From Yinghuangia soli (GTDB lineage Bacteria; Actinomycetota; Actinomycetes; Streptomycetales; Streptomycetaceae), in assembly GCF_021502675.1 (NCBI RefSeq), contig NZ_JAKFHA010000003.1, forward strand, positions 1-64,000: DNA of 64,000 nucleotides. Reading direction: 5' to 3'. Under the pieces are notes generated by a model that was given only the letters and a program-made list of their open reading frames with translations, did not search any database and was not told where the DNA came from. Shown in pieces: positions 1-7,919 of the stretch; positions within the stretch are counted from its first letter, which is position 1; each line of letters begins with the position of its first letter. A program made the position numbers and the translations under genes.

Positions 1-954
1 GTCCGCTTCGCGGAGCGCGCGGCGATGCTGGACCACATCACCGAGGGCCGCTTCGAGTGGGGCACCGGCCGCGGCGCGGGCAGCCACGAGGTCGCCTCGT
101 TCAACATCATGGACACCAACTCGACCAAGGCCGAGTGGGATGAGGTCGCGCCCGAGATCGTGCGCATGTGGGAGCAGTACGACTACTCCTTCCACGGCGA
201 GCACTTCACCGTGCCGACCCCGCACAACATCCTCCCGAAGCCGTACGGGCACTCGCACCCGCCGATCTGGATGGCGTGCGGCAACCCCGGCTCCTTCGCC
301 AAGGCCGGCTCCCTCGGTATCGGCGCGATCGCGTTCAACTTCGAGCCGATCTACAACCTGAAGGGCCGCATCGACGCCTACAAGGAAGCCGCCGCCAACC
401 CCACCGAGATCCTGGGCGACTACCAGAACAACAACGTCATGATGACCAACGGCGTCATCTGCCTCAGCGACCGCAAGCGCGCCCGCGAGATCGCGCTCAA
501 GGGGCAGGCGGCGTACCTGGTCACGCTGGTGAACCTGTACCACGACACCATGCCGAAGTCGACGGACGGCATCACCTGGCCGACCCCGCCGATGGACCTG
601 TCCTCGCTCGGCGGCGACGAGCTGCTCGACCAGCTCATCGCGGGCGGCTACCTGCTGTGCGGCACCCCGGAAGAGGTGTGCGAGCAGGTCGCCGCGTACC
701 AGGAGGTCGGCTGCGACCAGCTGGTGTTCGGCATCAGCGCGAACCTGACGCATGACGAGTACCAGGAGCAGATCGAGCTGTTCGGCGAGCACGTGATCCC
801 CGAGTTCGACAAGAACCCGGAGCACTCCACCGCCATCTACCGCCGCAACGCGGGCGGCCCGAAGTACCCGCCGTTCAACGGCCCGGTGAACCCGGACCTG
901 GTGCACACCGTCCTCCCCGCCAACGCCATCATCGGCGTCGACGGCAAGAAGTGA
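1..954 (+). CDS. LLM-class flavin-dependent oxidoreductase, 5' end outside window
   Basis: The reading frame is open from base 1 (VRFAERAAMLDHITEGRF) and ends with TGA at 952-954, so the N-terminus lies upstream. The visible 317 residues match the bacterial luciferase-like monooxygenase fold. They include the early strand segment with GRFEWGTGRGAGSHEV, a middle block IWMACGNPGSFAKAG, and a late CGTPEEVCEQVAAYQEVGCDQLVFGI block typical of the C-terminal flavin-barrel half. Such enzymes use FMNH2 or F420H2 to oxidise or reduce small organic substrates. The substrate cannot be read from sequence. No operon partner is visible downstream, because a strong hairpin follows and the next gene is convergent. 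Confidence 0.85.
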   Translation, partial: VRFAERAAMLDHITEGRFEWGTGRGAGSHEVASFNIMDTNSTKAEWDEVAPEIVRMWEQYDYSFHGEHFTVPTPHNILPKPYGHSHPPIWMACGNPGSFAKAGSLGIGAIAFNFEPIYNLKGRIDAYKEAAANPTEILGDYQNNNVMMTNGVICLSDRKRAREIALKGQAAYLVTLVNLYHDTMPKSTDGITWPTPPMDLSSLGGDELLDQLIAGGYLLCGTPEEVCEQVAAYQEVGCDQLVFGISANLTHDEYQEQIELFGEHVIPEFDKNPEHSTAIYRRNAGGPKYPPFNGPVNPDLVHTVLPANAIIGVDGKK

Positions 955-959
955 CGTCG

Positions 960-994
960 CGCAGGGGGCGAGGCGCCATGCCTCGCCCCCTGCG
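960..994. terminator. GC-rich hairpin terminator between convergent genes
   Basis: A 15-bp perfect stem (left arm 960-974, right arm 980-994) with a 5-base loop lies just after the stop of the oxidoreductase and before the stop of the convergent CDF gene. There is no T-run on either side, which is common for actinobacterial terminators. It probably serves both genes. Confidence 0.75.
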
Positions 995-1018
995 GCGCGC
1001 AGTCGGGTCCGGGCCAGC

Positions 1019-2209
1019 CTATTCGGCCGGGGCCGCGGCCGCGGCCGCCTGGCCCGGGACCGGCATCGTGGTCCGGTCGGCGCGGTGCACGGCGCCGTGC
1101 GGGTCGGCGCAGTGGGACGGGTCGCCCGAGGCGGTCCCGTCCGGTCCCGGTCCCGCGGCGATCTCCCAGACTCCGGGCTGCGCGTGGTCGACCTGGAGGG
1201 TGGTGTGCTCGATCTGCCAGCGCTCGCGCAGGATGCGCTCCATCCGGTCGCGGACCGCGTGGCAGTCGTGGCCCGCGTCGACCAGGACGTGGGCGGACAG
1301 GGCCGGGAAGCCCGAGGTGATCGTCCAGATGTGCAGGTCGTGGACTTCGGAGACGCCGTCCTGCAGGGCGAGTTCGCCGCCGACGCGGTCCGGGTCGAGG
1401 CCTGCGGGTGCGGCCTCGAGGAGGATCCGCCAGGACTCGCGGACCAGCATGAGGCCGGCCTTGAGCATGAGGGCGGCGACGACGAGCGAGGCGATCGCGT
1501 CGGCGCGGGCGAATCCGGTGGTCAGCACGATCACGCCGGAGATCGTGGTGATGATGAAGGCCCACATGTCGTTGAGGATGTGCTGGTAGGCGCCCTCGAC
1601 GTTGAGGCTGGACCGGTTGGCCCGGCTGATCAGCCAGGCCGCGGCGACGTTGACGGCGATGCCGGTGACCGCGGTGACGACCACGAGGCCGCCCTTGACG
1701 TCCGGCGGGTCGATGAGGCGGTGGATGGCCTCGTAGGTGAACCACACCACGAGCAGCAGGAACGTGATGCCGTTTATCTGCGCGGAGATGATCTCGGCGC
1801 GTTTGAGGCCGTACGTCCAGCGGCCGCGTGCGGGGCGGGCCGCGAGGCGCATGGCGACCAGGGCCAGCACGATCGAGACCGCGTCGGTGAGCATGTGCCC
1901 GGCGTCGGTGATGAGGGCCAGCGAGCGGGCCATGACGCCGATGACGACCTCGACGGCCATGTAGCCCGCGATGAGGACGAGTGCGGCGGTCAGGTAGCGC
2001 CGGTCGGCGTCCGCGGTGACTCCGTGCGAGTGCCCGGCATGTCCGCCGCCGTGACCGTGACCGTGACTGTGACTGTGACCGGGACTGTGGCTGTGACCGT
2101 GGCCGTGCTTGCGGTCGTCGTGGTCATGGTCGCCGTGGTCGTGTCCGTGGCCGTCCGCGGGCCCGTGCGGGGCTGCGGCGCCGGGCGGCGGGGTGGGCGC
2201 GGTCGTCAT
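1019..2209 (-). CDS. CDF family cation efflux transporter (zinc-type)
   Basis: A 396-residue inner-membrane cation diffusion facilitator that exports divalent metal, probably Zn(II), in exchange for protons. The N-terminus is a long His/Asp/Gly-rich tail (about residues 15-65, HGHSHSPGHSHSHGHG type). Six membrane segments follow. The metal site pairs are visible as DAGHMLTD in TM2 and HILND in TM5, the HxxxD pattern of zinc-preferring CDFs. A cytoplasmic C-terminal domain starts near HDLHIWTITSG. The start is ATG at 2209, which overlaps the stop of the upstream ArsR gene as ATGA; longer starts would run through that regulator. The His-rich tail is encoded by short near-repeats around 2040-2130. 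Co-transcription with the SmtB-like gene implies metal-inducible expression. Confidence 0.92.
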   Translation of the reverse strand: MTTAPTPPPGAAAPHGPADGHGHDHGDHDHDDRKHGHGHSHSPGHSHSHGHGHGGGHAGHSHGVTADADRRYLTAALVLIAGYMAVEVVIGVMARSLALITDAGHMLTDAVSIVLALVAMRLAARPARGRWTYGLKRAEIISAQINGITFLLLVVWFTYEAIHRLIDPPDVKGGLVVVTAVTGIAVNVAAAWLISRANRSSLNVEGAYQHILNDMWAFIITTISGVIVLTTGFARADAIASLVVAALMLKAGLMLVRESWRILLEAAPAGLDPDRVGGELALQDGVSEVHDLHIWTITSGFPALSAHVLVDAGHDCHAVRDRMERILRERWQIEHTTLQVDHAQPGVWEIAAGPGPDGTASGDPSHCADPHGAVHRADRTTMPVPGQAAAAAAPAE

Positions 2210-2646
2210 CGCGGGGTACCTCCGGGCGCCGCGGCGGTCGTGCTCGGTGCCGCGGGCAGGGTCGTGGGTTCCGGTTCGGCGTGTTCGAGGTGGGCGAGGG
2301 TGACGTCCAGGAGCAGGCGTACGTGGGCGTCCGCGAGGCGGTAGTAGGCCATCCGTCCCGAGCGCCGGGATATGACAACCCGGTGCGCGCGCAGCAGCCG
2401 CAACTGGTGCGAGACCGCGGATTCGCCCTGCCCGCAGGCCGCGGCGAGGTCGCACACGCACATCTCGCCCTCGAGCAGCGCGACGAGGAGCTTGAGGCGC
2501 CCGGGGTCGCCGAGCAGCGCGAAGACGGCGGCCGCGTCGGCGACGCGCCCTTCCTCCGGGAGAGCACCGCGCACCGCGGCCACCCGCTCGGCATCGACGA
2601 TGCGGACGCCGCAGGAGCTGTCCGATTCGACGGGCACGGCGCTCAT
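2206..2646 (-). CDS. ArsR/SmtB family zinc-sensing repressor
   Basis: A 146-residue winged-helix repressor. The HTH lies near GQGESAVSHQLRLLRAHRVV and the wing near RRSGRMAYYRLAD. The last helix carries DAHVRLLLDVTLAHLEH, which fits the alpha-5 zinc-site pattern D-x-H-x10-H-x2-H/E of SmtB, CzrA and NmtR. A second Cys pair (MCVCDL) resembles the alpha-3N site of CadC/SmtB-type sensors. By family knowledge, metal binding releases DNA and derepresses efflux. It is the first gene of a two-gene unit with the CDF exporter (ATGA overlap). An SmtB-like operator lies about 27 bp upstream of the ATG. Family assignment is firm; zinc specificity is inferred from the alpha-5 ligands and the neighbour. Confidence 0.92.
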   Translation of the reverse strand: MSAVPVESDSSCGVRIVDAERVAAVRGALPEEGRVADAAAVFALLGDPGRLKLLVALLEGEMCVCDLAAACGQGESAVSHQLRLLRAHRVVISRRSGRMAYYRLADAHVRLLLDVTLAHLEHAEPEPTTLPAAPSTTAAAPGGTPR

Positions 2647-2672
2647 CGCACAGCCCCGTTCAAAAGCTCATC

Positions 2673-2686
2673 TGAACAGGTCTTCA
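2673..2686. promoter_or_regulatory. SmtB-like operator, 6-2-6 core
   Basis: TGAACAGGTCTTCA is a near-perfect match to the 6-2-6 core of the SmtB/ArsR 12-2-12 operator (TGAACA-N2-TATTCA type). It lies 27-40 bp upstream of the repressor ATG at 2646, where it would overlap the promoter. A second inverted repeat (GTTCA-N10-TGAAC, 2658-2677) overlaps it. Confidence 0.7.
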
Positions 2687-2929
2687 TACGACGGACCATA
2701 CGGGCAGGGGGTATCCCCGCACAAGAGATCCCCCACATCCCACCCCGGCGCGTCGCCCACATCACCCCGCGGCGCGCACGGACCCGCAGTCCGCCGGGCG
2801 GCCGCCGCACCCGACGCCGGAACCGACACCGGAACCGACACCGAACCGCAGCACGCAACCACGCGCCCGGTGCGCACGTCCCCAAGACCGTCCTGTGATC
2901 GTCCTGCCCCGGAGCAGCCAGGAGGCCCG

Positions 2930-3505
2930 ATGCGGTTCGCCGCTCCGCCCGCGTTCGAACTGCGCGATCAGTGGCACCTGCGGCACACGAAGATCGCGGC
3001 CGTGACGGCAATGTTCACTCTGTGCACCCTCGCGAGCTCCGTCCTCGGAACCTGGGGCGACACGGCCATGTTCGCCGCGGCAGCGGCAGCCTGCTGGGTG
3101 TGGCTGTGGTTCGAGCGGCCGCGGGCGACCGCCCTGCTCCTCGACGCCCGCGGCGTCACGCTCGCCCCGCACAGTGCAGCGCCTCGTACCGTGCCGTGGA
3201 GCGACGTCGAGGCGTTCGTCTGCATTCCCGACAGCGGCGGCATGCACCGGGTCGGGGTCGTCGCGTCGCAGCCGTGGCGGGAGGCGCACCCGCCGCCCGT
3301 CGTCCACCTGCCGGGCAGCTTCGGCGGGCGCTTCGTCGCACGCATCGACCGGCGCGCGGGCGGGCCGGTCGCCGGCACCTCGGCGCTCTGCTACGCCCGC
3401 CCGGGCCGCATCCGCGAACTAAGCGCCGCGGTCGCCGCCTTCGCACCCCGTCTCGGCTTCACGCACGCGGCGCACGGCTTCTGCCGGCCCCGGGCCACAC
3501 GCTGA
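2930..3505 (+). CDS. small membrane protein with PH-like domain, unknown function
   Basis: A 191-residue protein with ATG at 2930 behind a GGAGG at 2921-2925. Two membrane helices are seen near residues 25-65 (TAMFTLCTLASSVLGTW and AMFAAAAAACWVWLW). A soluble tail follows, with alternating strands (ALLLDARGVTLAPHSAAPRT, VPWSDVEAFVCIP). This layout, two helices then a PH-like beta sandwich with a WSDVEAF strand, is common in small actinobacterial membrane proteins of unknown role. It is divergent from the zinc regulator but about 280 bp from it, so a shared operator is unlikely. No function is assigned. Confidence 0.7.
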   Translation: MRFAAPPAFELRDQWHLRHTKIAAVTAMFTLCTLASSVLGTWGDTAMFAAAAAACWVWLWFERPRATALLLDARGVTLAPHSAAPRTVPWSDVEAFVCIPDSGGMHRVGVVASQPWREAHPPPVVHLPGSFGGRFVARIDRRAGGPVAGTSALCYARPGRIRELSAAVAAFAPRLGFTHAAHGFCRPRATR

Positions 3506-3538
3506 CCGCCCCCGTCCCGTACGCGCGCCCGGCCTCGG

Positions 3539-4273
3539 TCAGGAGGCTGCGGCCAGGGCGCTCGGGGTCTTGCAGCCCACGATGGCCGGCGCCTCCTGGA
3601 CGAGGAGGTCGTCGGTGAGCGCCTCGACCATGAACAACGCGTAGTCCACCCGCCGGGTCCGGTCGCTCGCCAGGATCGGGTCGCCGACGTGCCGGCTCCA
3701 CACCGGCAGGCCCTGGCTCTCGCCCTCCTCAAGCGTGCTGCCGCGGACGACCGTCCAACGGGTGTCGCTGGCGAACACGCGGCGGCAGGCCTCGACCTGG
3801 TCGTCGATCTCGGCGGCGCGCACGAGCTTGGCGGCCCAGGTGACGACCTTCAGGGTGGTGGTGAACAGCCGCGAGTACTTGTCCTTGCCGTCGCGGGTGA
3901 TGTGCCAGCCGCACGAGAAGATCAGGCGGGCTCCGGGCCTCGCGTGGTCGAGCACGGCCTGCGCGGTGCCGGACGAGTACTGCCGCACGCCCCACGGGAC
4001 GAGCACGGTCAGCACGCCGTCGCAGCCGTCCACCGCGCGCCGGATGACCTCCGGGTCGTCGGTCTGCCCCGGGACGATCGTGATGCGGTCGGCCAGGGCG
4101 GCCAGTTTGGGGACGCTGCGCTCGCGGCACACGCCGACGACTTCGTAGCCGCGGTCGAGGGCGTGCCGGACCATGTACTGCCCGAGCTTGCCGGACGCCC
4201 CGACGATGCAGACTTTCCCGATGCGTTCCGTGCCTGCCGTGCCTGCCGTGCGTTCCGTAGGTTCCGTGCCCAT
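3539..4273 (-). CDS. NmrA/SDR-type NAD(P)-binding protein
   Basis: A 244-residue atypical short-chain dehydrogenase or NmrA-like protein. The Rossmann motif is VCIVGASGKLGQYM (residues 21-34), followed by VVGVCRERSVPKL at the end of strand 2. The family either reduces or epimerises small substrates or senses the nucleotide pool. No clear YxxxK pair is visible, which argues for an NmrA-like sensor or atypical reductase. The first 18 residues are a Thr/Glu/Gly repeat (TERTAGTAGTER) encoded by short direct repeats. The gene is divergent from a TetR regulator. Two tandem palindromes in the intergenic space sit directly on its promoter, so it is the likely regulated target. Confidence 0.8.
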   Translation of the reverse strand: MGTEPTERTAGTAGTERIGKVCIVGASGKLGQYMVRHALDRGYEVVGVCRERSVPKLAALADRITIVPGQTDDPEVIRRAVDGCDGVLTVLVPWGVRQYSSGTAQAVLDHARPGARLIFSCGWHITRDGKDKYSRLFTTTLKVVTWAAKLVRAAEIDDQVEACRRVFASDTRWTVVRGSTLEEGESQGLPVWSRHVGDPILASDRTRRVDYALFMVEALTDDLLVQEAPAIVGCKTPSALAAAS

Positions 4274-4295
4274 GGCGCAACCCTTCGCCGCAATG

Positions 4296-4338
4296 CGTAC
4301 CTTACGCTGTAAGGTACGTTAGCCTTATGCCGTAAGGC
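4296..4338. promoter_or_regulatory. two tandem TetR operators, consensus CCTTA-N5-TAAGG
   Basis: The first site is a perfect 9-5-9 palindrome (arms 4296-4304 and 4310-4318). The second is 6-5-6 (arms 4322-4327 and 4333-4338). Both share the core CCTTA-N5-TAAGG, and their centres are 23 bp apart. They lie between the divergent NmrA-like (start 4273) and TetR (start 4412) genes, as expected for autoregulation plus control of the neighbour. Confidence 0.8.
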
Positions 4339-4411
4339 AATCAACCGGGGCGGCGCACCGCAGGGCCCGCGAGGCCCGCACGGCCCCGGTGCGCACGTGG
4401 AGGAGACGCGG

Positions 4412-5116
4412 ATGGCCGAGGGCGGCAAAGGCCGGCGGAAGGCGGCGGCGGCACGCACCCCGCTCAGCCGCGAGCGCGTCATCCGGACCGCGATCGCGGT
4501 CGCGGACGAGAAGGGCTCCGCCGCACTGAGCATGCGCGCGATCGCCGAGCCGCTCGGCGTCGAGGCGATGTCGCTGTACCACCACGTGGGCGGCCGGGAG
4601 GAGATCCTCGACGGCATGGTCGACGCGGTGTTCGAGGAGATCGAACTGCCCCCGCAGGACACCGACTGGAAGACCGCGCTGCGCCGCCGCACGGAGTCGG
4701 CGCGGGCCGCACTGCGCCGCCACCCGTGGGCCATCGGGCTGATGGACTCGCGCAAGCGGCCCGGCCCCGCGACGCTGCGCCACCACGACGCGGTGCTGGG
4801 CACGTTGCGCGCGAGCGGGTTCTCCGTGCCGATGGCCGCGCACGCCTTCTCGCTGCTGGACAGCTACCTGTACGGCTTCGTGCTGCAGGAGCTCAGCCTG
4901 CCGTTCGACGGCTCGGCGGAGTTGGAGGAGGTCGCGGACGGCATCCTGCGCGAGATGCCCGCGGACGCGTACCCGCACCTCACCGAACTCGCGGTCGAGC
5001 ACGCCCTCAAGCCGGGCTACGACTACGGCGACGAGTTCGCGTTCGGGCTCGCCCTCATCCTGGACGCGCTGCACCCGGACGAGCAGGTCACGCTGGACGA
5101 GACTGCCAGGGCCTGA
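4412..5116 (+). CDS. TetR/AcrR family transcriptional regulator
   Basis: A 234-residue repressor. The N-terminal HTH spans about residues 18-62 ([18 protein letters not shown], then [20 protein letters not shown]), with a tetracycline-repressor-type C-terminal ligand domain. The ATG at 4412 is chosen over the GTG at 4397 because the strong GGAGGAG at 4398-4405 ends 6 bp before it. The ligand is unknown. The divergent oxidoreductase and the paired palindromes between the two genes make a local autoregulated switch likely. Confidence 0.9.
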   Translation: MAEGGKGRRKAAAARTPLSRERVIRTAIAVADEKGSAALSMRAIAEPLGVEAMSLYHHVGGREEILDGMVDAVFEEIELPPQDTDWKTALRRRTESARAALRRHPWAIGLMDSRKRPGPATLRHHDAVLGTLRASGFSVPMAAHAFSLLDSYLYGFVLQELSLPFDGSAELEEVADGILREMPADAYPHLTELAVEHALKPGYDYGDEFAFGLALILDALHPDEQVTLDETARA

Positions 5117-5143
5117 CTCCCCCGGTTCCGGTGCTGCGGCGCG

Positions 5144-5887
5144 TCAGGCGCCGGGCGGCGTACCGCCGTACGGAGGGTCCGCGGGCGGACTCCCGGGCGG
5201 CAGCTGGGTGAACGGCGGCGGCGCGGGCGGCATGCCCTGCTGCGGGACGCCGTACCCGGGCCCGCCGGACGACCACCCGGGCCCCGGCCCCGGGACCGGC
5301 CCCGGGCCGTAGGTCACCGAAGGCATCGGCTCCGGTGCCGGTGCCTGGAACAGGTTCCGCACGCCGCCCCCGGCCGCGACGAAGGCGCAGACGATCGCGA
5401 CGAACCACCCGGCCAGCAGCCCGTACCCGGCGCCGGTGGTGAGCGCCTCCAAGGTCCCGGCCAGTGTGCGCTGTTCGCCGCGCGGGTCGACGCCCGCGGT
5501 GACCGCTCCGGCGCCGGAGAACATGTAGCTGGTGACGCTGCACAGCGCACCGCCGAGCATCATCGCGTACCAGCCGGAGATGAACGGGTTGAACCCGCCG
5601 CGCCGCGACGCCGAGGCGAGCACCAGCGCGACCGTCGCCAGCAGGACCAGGACCCCGGCCAGGTAGCCCGCTACGGCGGTGCCCTCCAGGTACGCGAACG
5701 TGCCGCTCTTGTCGACCACCCAGTGCGGGGTGTTGAGCCAGGACAGGATGTGCCACGAGGAATCCTCGTCCACGGCACTCTTCTTGAGCAGGTCCTCCCA
5801 CAGCCACTGGTTGCCGAAGGCGGCAACGAGGAGGAATGCGGCGACCGATCCTGCCGCGACGACACGCCCTGAACTCCGCGCTTCCAT
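5144..5887 (-). CDS. four-helix membrane protein with proline-rich tail
   Basis: A 247-residue integral membrane protein. Hydrophobic segments occur near residues 10-28, 70-92, 105-125 and 150-175, with a large loop (WEDLLKKSAVDEDSSWHIL) after the first. The last 70 residues are Pro/Gly-rich (PGPGPGWSSGGPGYGVPQQG), probably cytoplasmic and disordered. It is convergent with the TetR gene, 27 bp away, and ends in its own unit. No known family is recognised. Confidence 0.7.
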   Translation of the reverse strand: MEARSSGRVVAAGSVAAFLLVAAFGNQWLWEDLLKKSAVDEDSSWHILSWLNTPHWVVDKSGTFAYLEGTAVAGYLAGVLVLLATVALVLASASRRGGFNPFISGWYAMMLGGALCSVTSYMFSGAGAVTAGVDPRGEQRTLAGTLEALTTGAGYGLLAGWFVAIVCAFVAAGGGVRNLFQAPAPEPMPSVTYGPGPVPGPGPGWSSGGPGYGVPQQGMPPAPPPFTQLPPGSPPADPPYGGTPPGA

Positions 5888-5981
5888 CCCGCGGATGCTA
5901 GTGCCGCTCGCCCCTCCTCACGACACCGCCCCGGCACCGCCCCCGGACCGCCCCGCAGTGCCCCGGCACTCCTTCGCGGGC

Positions 5982-6776
5982 TCAGGGCACGATCGAGTCG
6001 ACGTAGCCCCCGTCGACCCGCACCGCCGCCCCCGTGGTGGCCGACGCGTACGGCGAGCTCAGGTACACGGCCATGTGCGCGATCTCCTCCGGCTCGATGA
6101 GCCGCTGCAGCAGCGACTGCGGCCGGTGGACGCGCATGAACTCGCGCTGCGCCTGGTCCCACGGCAGTTCAGGGTCCACGAGTTCGCGGACGAAGTCCTC
6201 GACGCCGGGGGTGTGCGTGGGCCCGGCGATGACCGCGTTGACCGTCACCCCCGTTCCGGCGGCGGTCTTCGCGAAGCCGCGCGACACCGCGAGCAGCGCC
6301 GTCTTGGACATGCCGTAGTGGATCATCTCGGCCGGGATGGCGATCGCCGAGTCGCTGGCGATGAATTGCACCCGGCCCCAGCCGCGCCCGGTCATCCCGG
6401 GCAGGTACGCGCGCGTGAGCCGCACCGCGGCGAGCACGTTGACCTCGAAGTACTCGCGCCACTCCGCGTCGGTGATCTCCATCGGCGGCCGCGCGCCGAA
6501 GATGCCGAGGCTGTTGACGAGGATGTCGACGTCCGGGAGTTCGCGGACCAGCGCGGCGGCGCCGTCCTCCGAGGCGACGTCCGCGGGCGCGGCGACCAGC
6601 GACGCGTCCGGCACCTGGGCGCAGATGTGCGCGAGCGCCGCGGCCACGCTGTCGCCGGTGCGGCCGTTGACCGCGACACGCGCCCCCGCGCGGGCGAGCC
6701 CGGTCGCGATGGCCAGTCCGATGCCGCGGCTGCAGCCGGTCACCAGCGCCGTCTTGCCGCTCAGGTCCACGTCCAC
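5982..6776 (-). CDS. SDR family oxidoreductase
   Basis: A 264-residue classical short-chain dehydrogenase/reductase. The cofactor loop is TGCSRGIG (residues 13-20). RTGD after strand 2 suggests NADP preference. The catalytic YGMSK is near residue 155, preceded by a Ser in FIASDSA. The usual NNAG is replaced by NSLG. The start is GTG at 6776, with GGGGAG upstream. It lies downstream of gnd on the same strand, but 108 bp of repeat-rich spacer separates them, so co-transcription is uncertain. Substrate unknown. Confidence 0.85.
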   Translation of the reverse strand: MDVDLSGKTALVTGCSRGIGLAIATGLARAGARVAVNGRTGDSVAAALAHICAQVPDASLVAAPADVASEDGAAALVRELPDVDILVNSLGIFGARPPMEITDAEWREYFEVNVLAAVRLTRAYLPGMTGRGWGRVQFIASDSAIAIPAEMIHYGMSKTALLAVSRGFAKTAAGTGVTVNAVIAGPTHTPGVEDFVRELVDPELPWDQAQREFMRVHRPQSLLQRLIEPEEIAHMAVYLSSPYASATTGAAVRVDGGYVDSIVP

Positions 6777-6814
6777 GGGCGTCTCGCTCCCCAGCGCGCG
6801 CGGCGCGCGTCGAT

Positions 6815-6884
6815 TCAGGTCGGTTCGGGTCGGTGCAGGTCCGTACGCAGTCCGTACGGGTCAGCCGGTACGGGTCGGCACGGG
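6815..6884. repeat. short GTACGGGTC-type degenerate repeats
   Basis: The spacer between the SDR start and the gnd stop consists of variants of GGTCGGT, GTACGGGTC and GGCACGGGTC repeated about six times. No promoter can be picked out with confidence. Confidence 0.5.
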
Positions 6885-7919
6885 TCAGTGGGGCTTCTCG
6901 TCGTGGCCGCCGAACTCCTTGCGCATGGCGGACAGCGCCTTGTTGGCGTACTCGTCGAGGTTGCGCGAGGAGAAGCGCGCGTACAGCGCTGCGGTGAGCA
7001 CCGGGGCGGGCACGCCCTCGTCGATGGCCGCGATCGACGTCCAGCGGCCTTCGCCGGAGTCGGAGACGCGGCCCGCGAACTGCTCCAGGCCGGGCGATTC
7101 GGCGAGCGCGGCGGCGGTGAGGTCGAGCAGCCAGGAGCCGATGACGCTGCCGCGGCGCCAGACTTCGGCGACCGCGGCGGTGTCGATGTCGTACTGGTAG
7201 TACTCGGGGTGGTCCATCGGGGCCGTCTCGGCGTCGGCCTCGGCGACGTGCTTCCCGGCGTCCGCGTTGTGCAGGATGTTGAGGCCCTCGGCGAGCGACG
7301 CCATCATGCCGTACTCGATGCCGTTGTGGACCATCTTGACGAAGTGCCCGGCGCCGTTGGGGCCGCAGTGCAGGTAGCCCTGCTCGGCCGCGGTCGGCGC
7401 GCCGCTGCGCCCCGGGGTGCGGGGCACGTCGCCGATGCCGGGGGCGATGGTCGCGAAGATCGGCCCGAGCCGGTCGACGACCTCGGTATCGCCCCCGATC
7501 ATGAGGCAGTAGCCGCGCTCCAGGCCCCACACGCCGCCGCTGGTGCCGCAGTCGACCAGGTGCACACCCCGCTCGGCGAGCGCCGCGGCGCGGGTGATGT
7601 CGTCACGGTAGTACGAGTTGCCGCCGTCGATGACCGCGTCGCCGGACTCCAGTTCGGCGCCCAGCGCCTCGATGGTCTTGCCGGTGATGTCGCCGGCCGG
7701 GACCATCACCCAGGCCGCCCGCGGCGGGGTGAGCTTGGCGGCCAGGTCGGCGAGCGAACTCGCACCGACCGCCCCCTCCTTCTCCAACGCCGTCACCGCT
7801 GCCGGATCGACGTCGTAGACCACGCACGTGTGGCCGTCCCGCATGAGGCGGCGGGCGATGTTGGCGCCCATCCGGCCGAGCCCGACCACGCCGAGCTGCA
7901 TCGGGTCACTTGTCGGCAT
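6885..7919 (-). CDS. gnd: 6-phosphogluconate dehydrogenase, short NAD-type
   Basis: A 344-residue enzyme that oxidatively decarboxylates 6-phosphogluconate to ribulose 5-phosphate. It is the short form (about 300-345 residues) rather than the 470-residue Gnd. The Rossmann start is [17 protein letters not shown]. The second strand ends VVYDVDP, and an Asp there favours NAD over NADP. The substrate motif [11 protein letters not shown] and the catalytic segment [20 protein letters not shown] (Lys and His-Asn) are intact. ATG at 7919 has AAGGAG nine bases upstream and overlaps the zwf stop by 14 bp, so it is translated with zwf. Confidence 0.93.
   Translation of the reverse strand: MPTSDPMQLGVVGLGRMGANIARRLMRDGHTCVVYDVDPAAVTALEKEGAVGASSLADLAAKLTPPRAAWVMVPAGDITGKTIEALGAELESGDAVIDGGNSYYRDDITRAAALAERGVHLVDCGTSGGVWGLERGYCLMIGGDTEVVDRLGPIFATIAPGIGDVPRTPGRSGAPTAAEQGYLHCGPNGAGHFVKMVHNGIEYGMMASLAEGLNILHNADAGKHVAEADAETAPMDHPEYYQYDIDTAAVAEVWRRGSVIGSWLLDLTAAALAESPGLEQFAGRVSDSGEGRWTSIAAIDEGVPAPVLTAALYARFSSRNLDEYANKALSAMRKEFGGHDEKPH

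Noticed and set aside
2040-2130. Possible repeat element
   Set aside because: It only encodes the His-rich tail of the CDF exporter.
1085-2344. Long plus-strand ORF of 419 codons
   Set aside because: It is the antisense shadow of the CDF and ArsR genes; the product is Gly/Asp/Val-rich nonsense.
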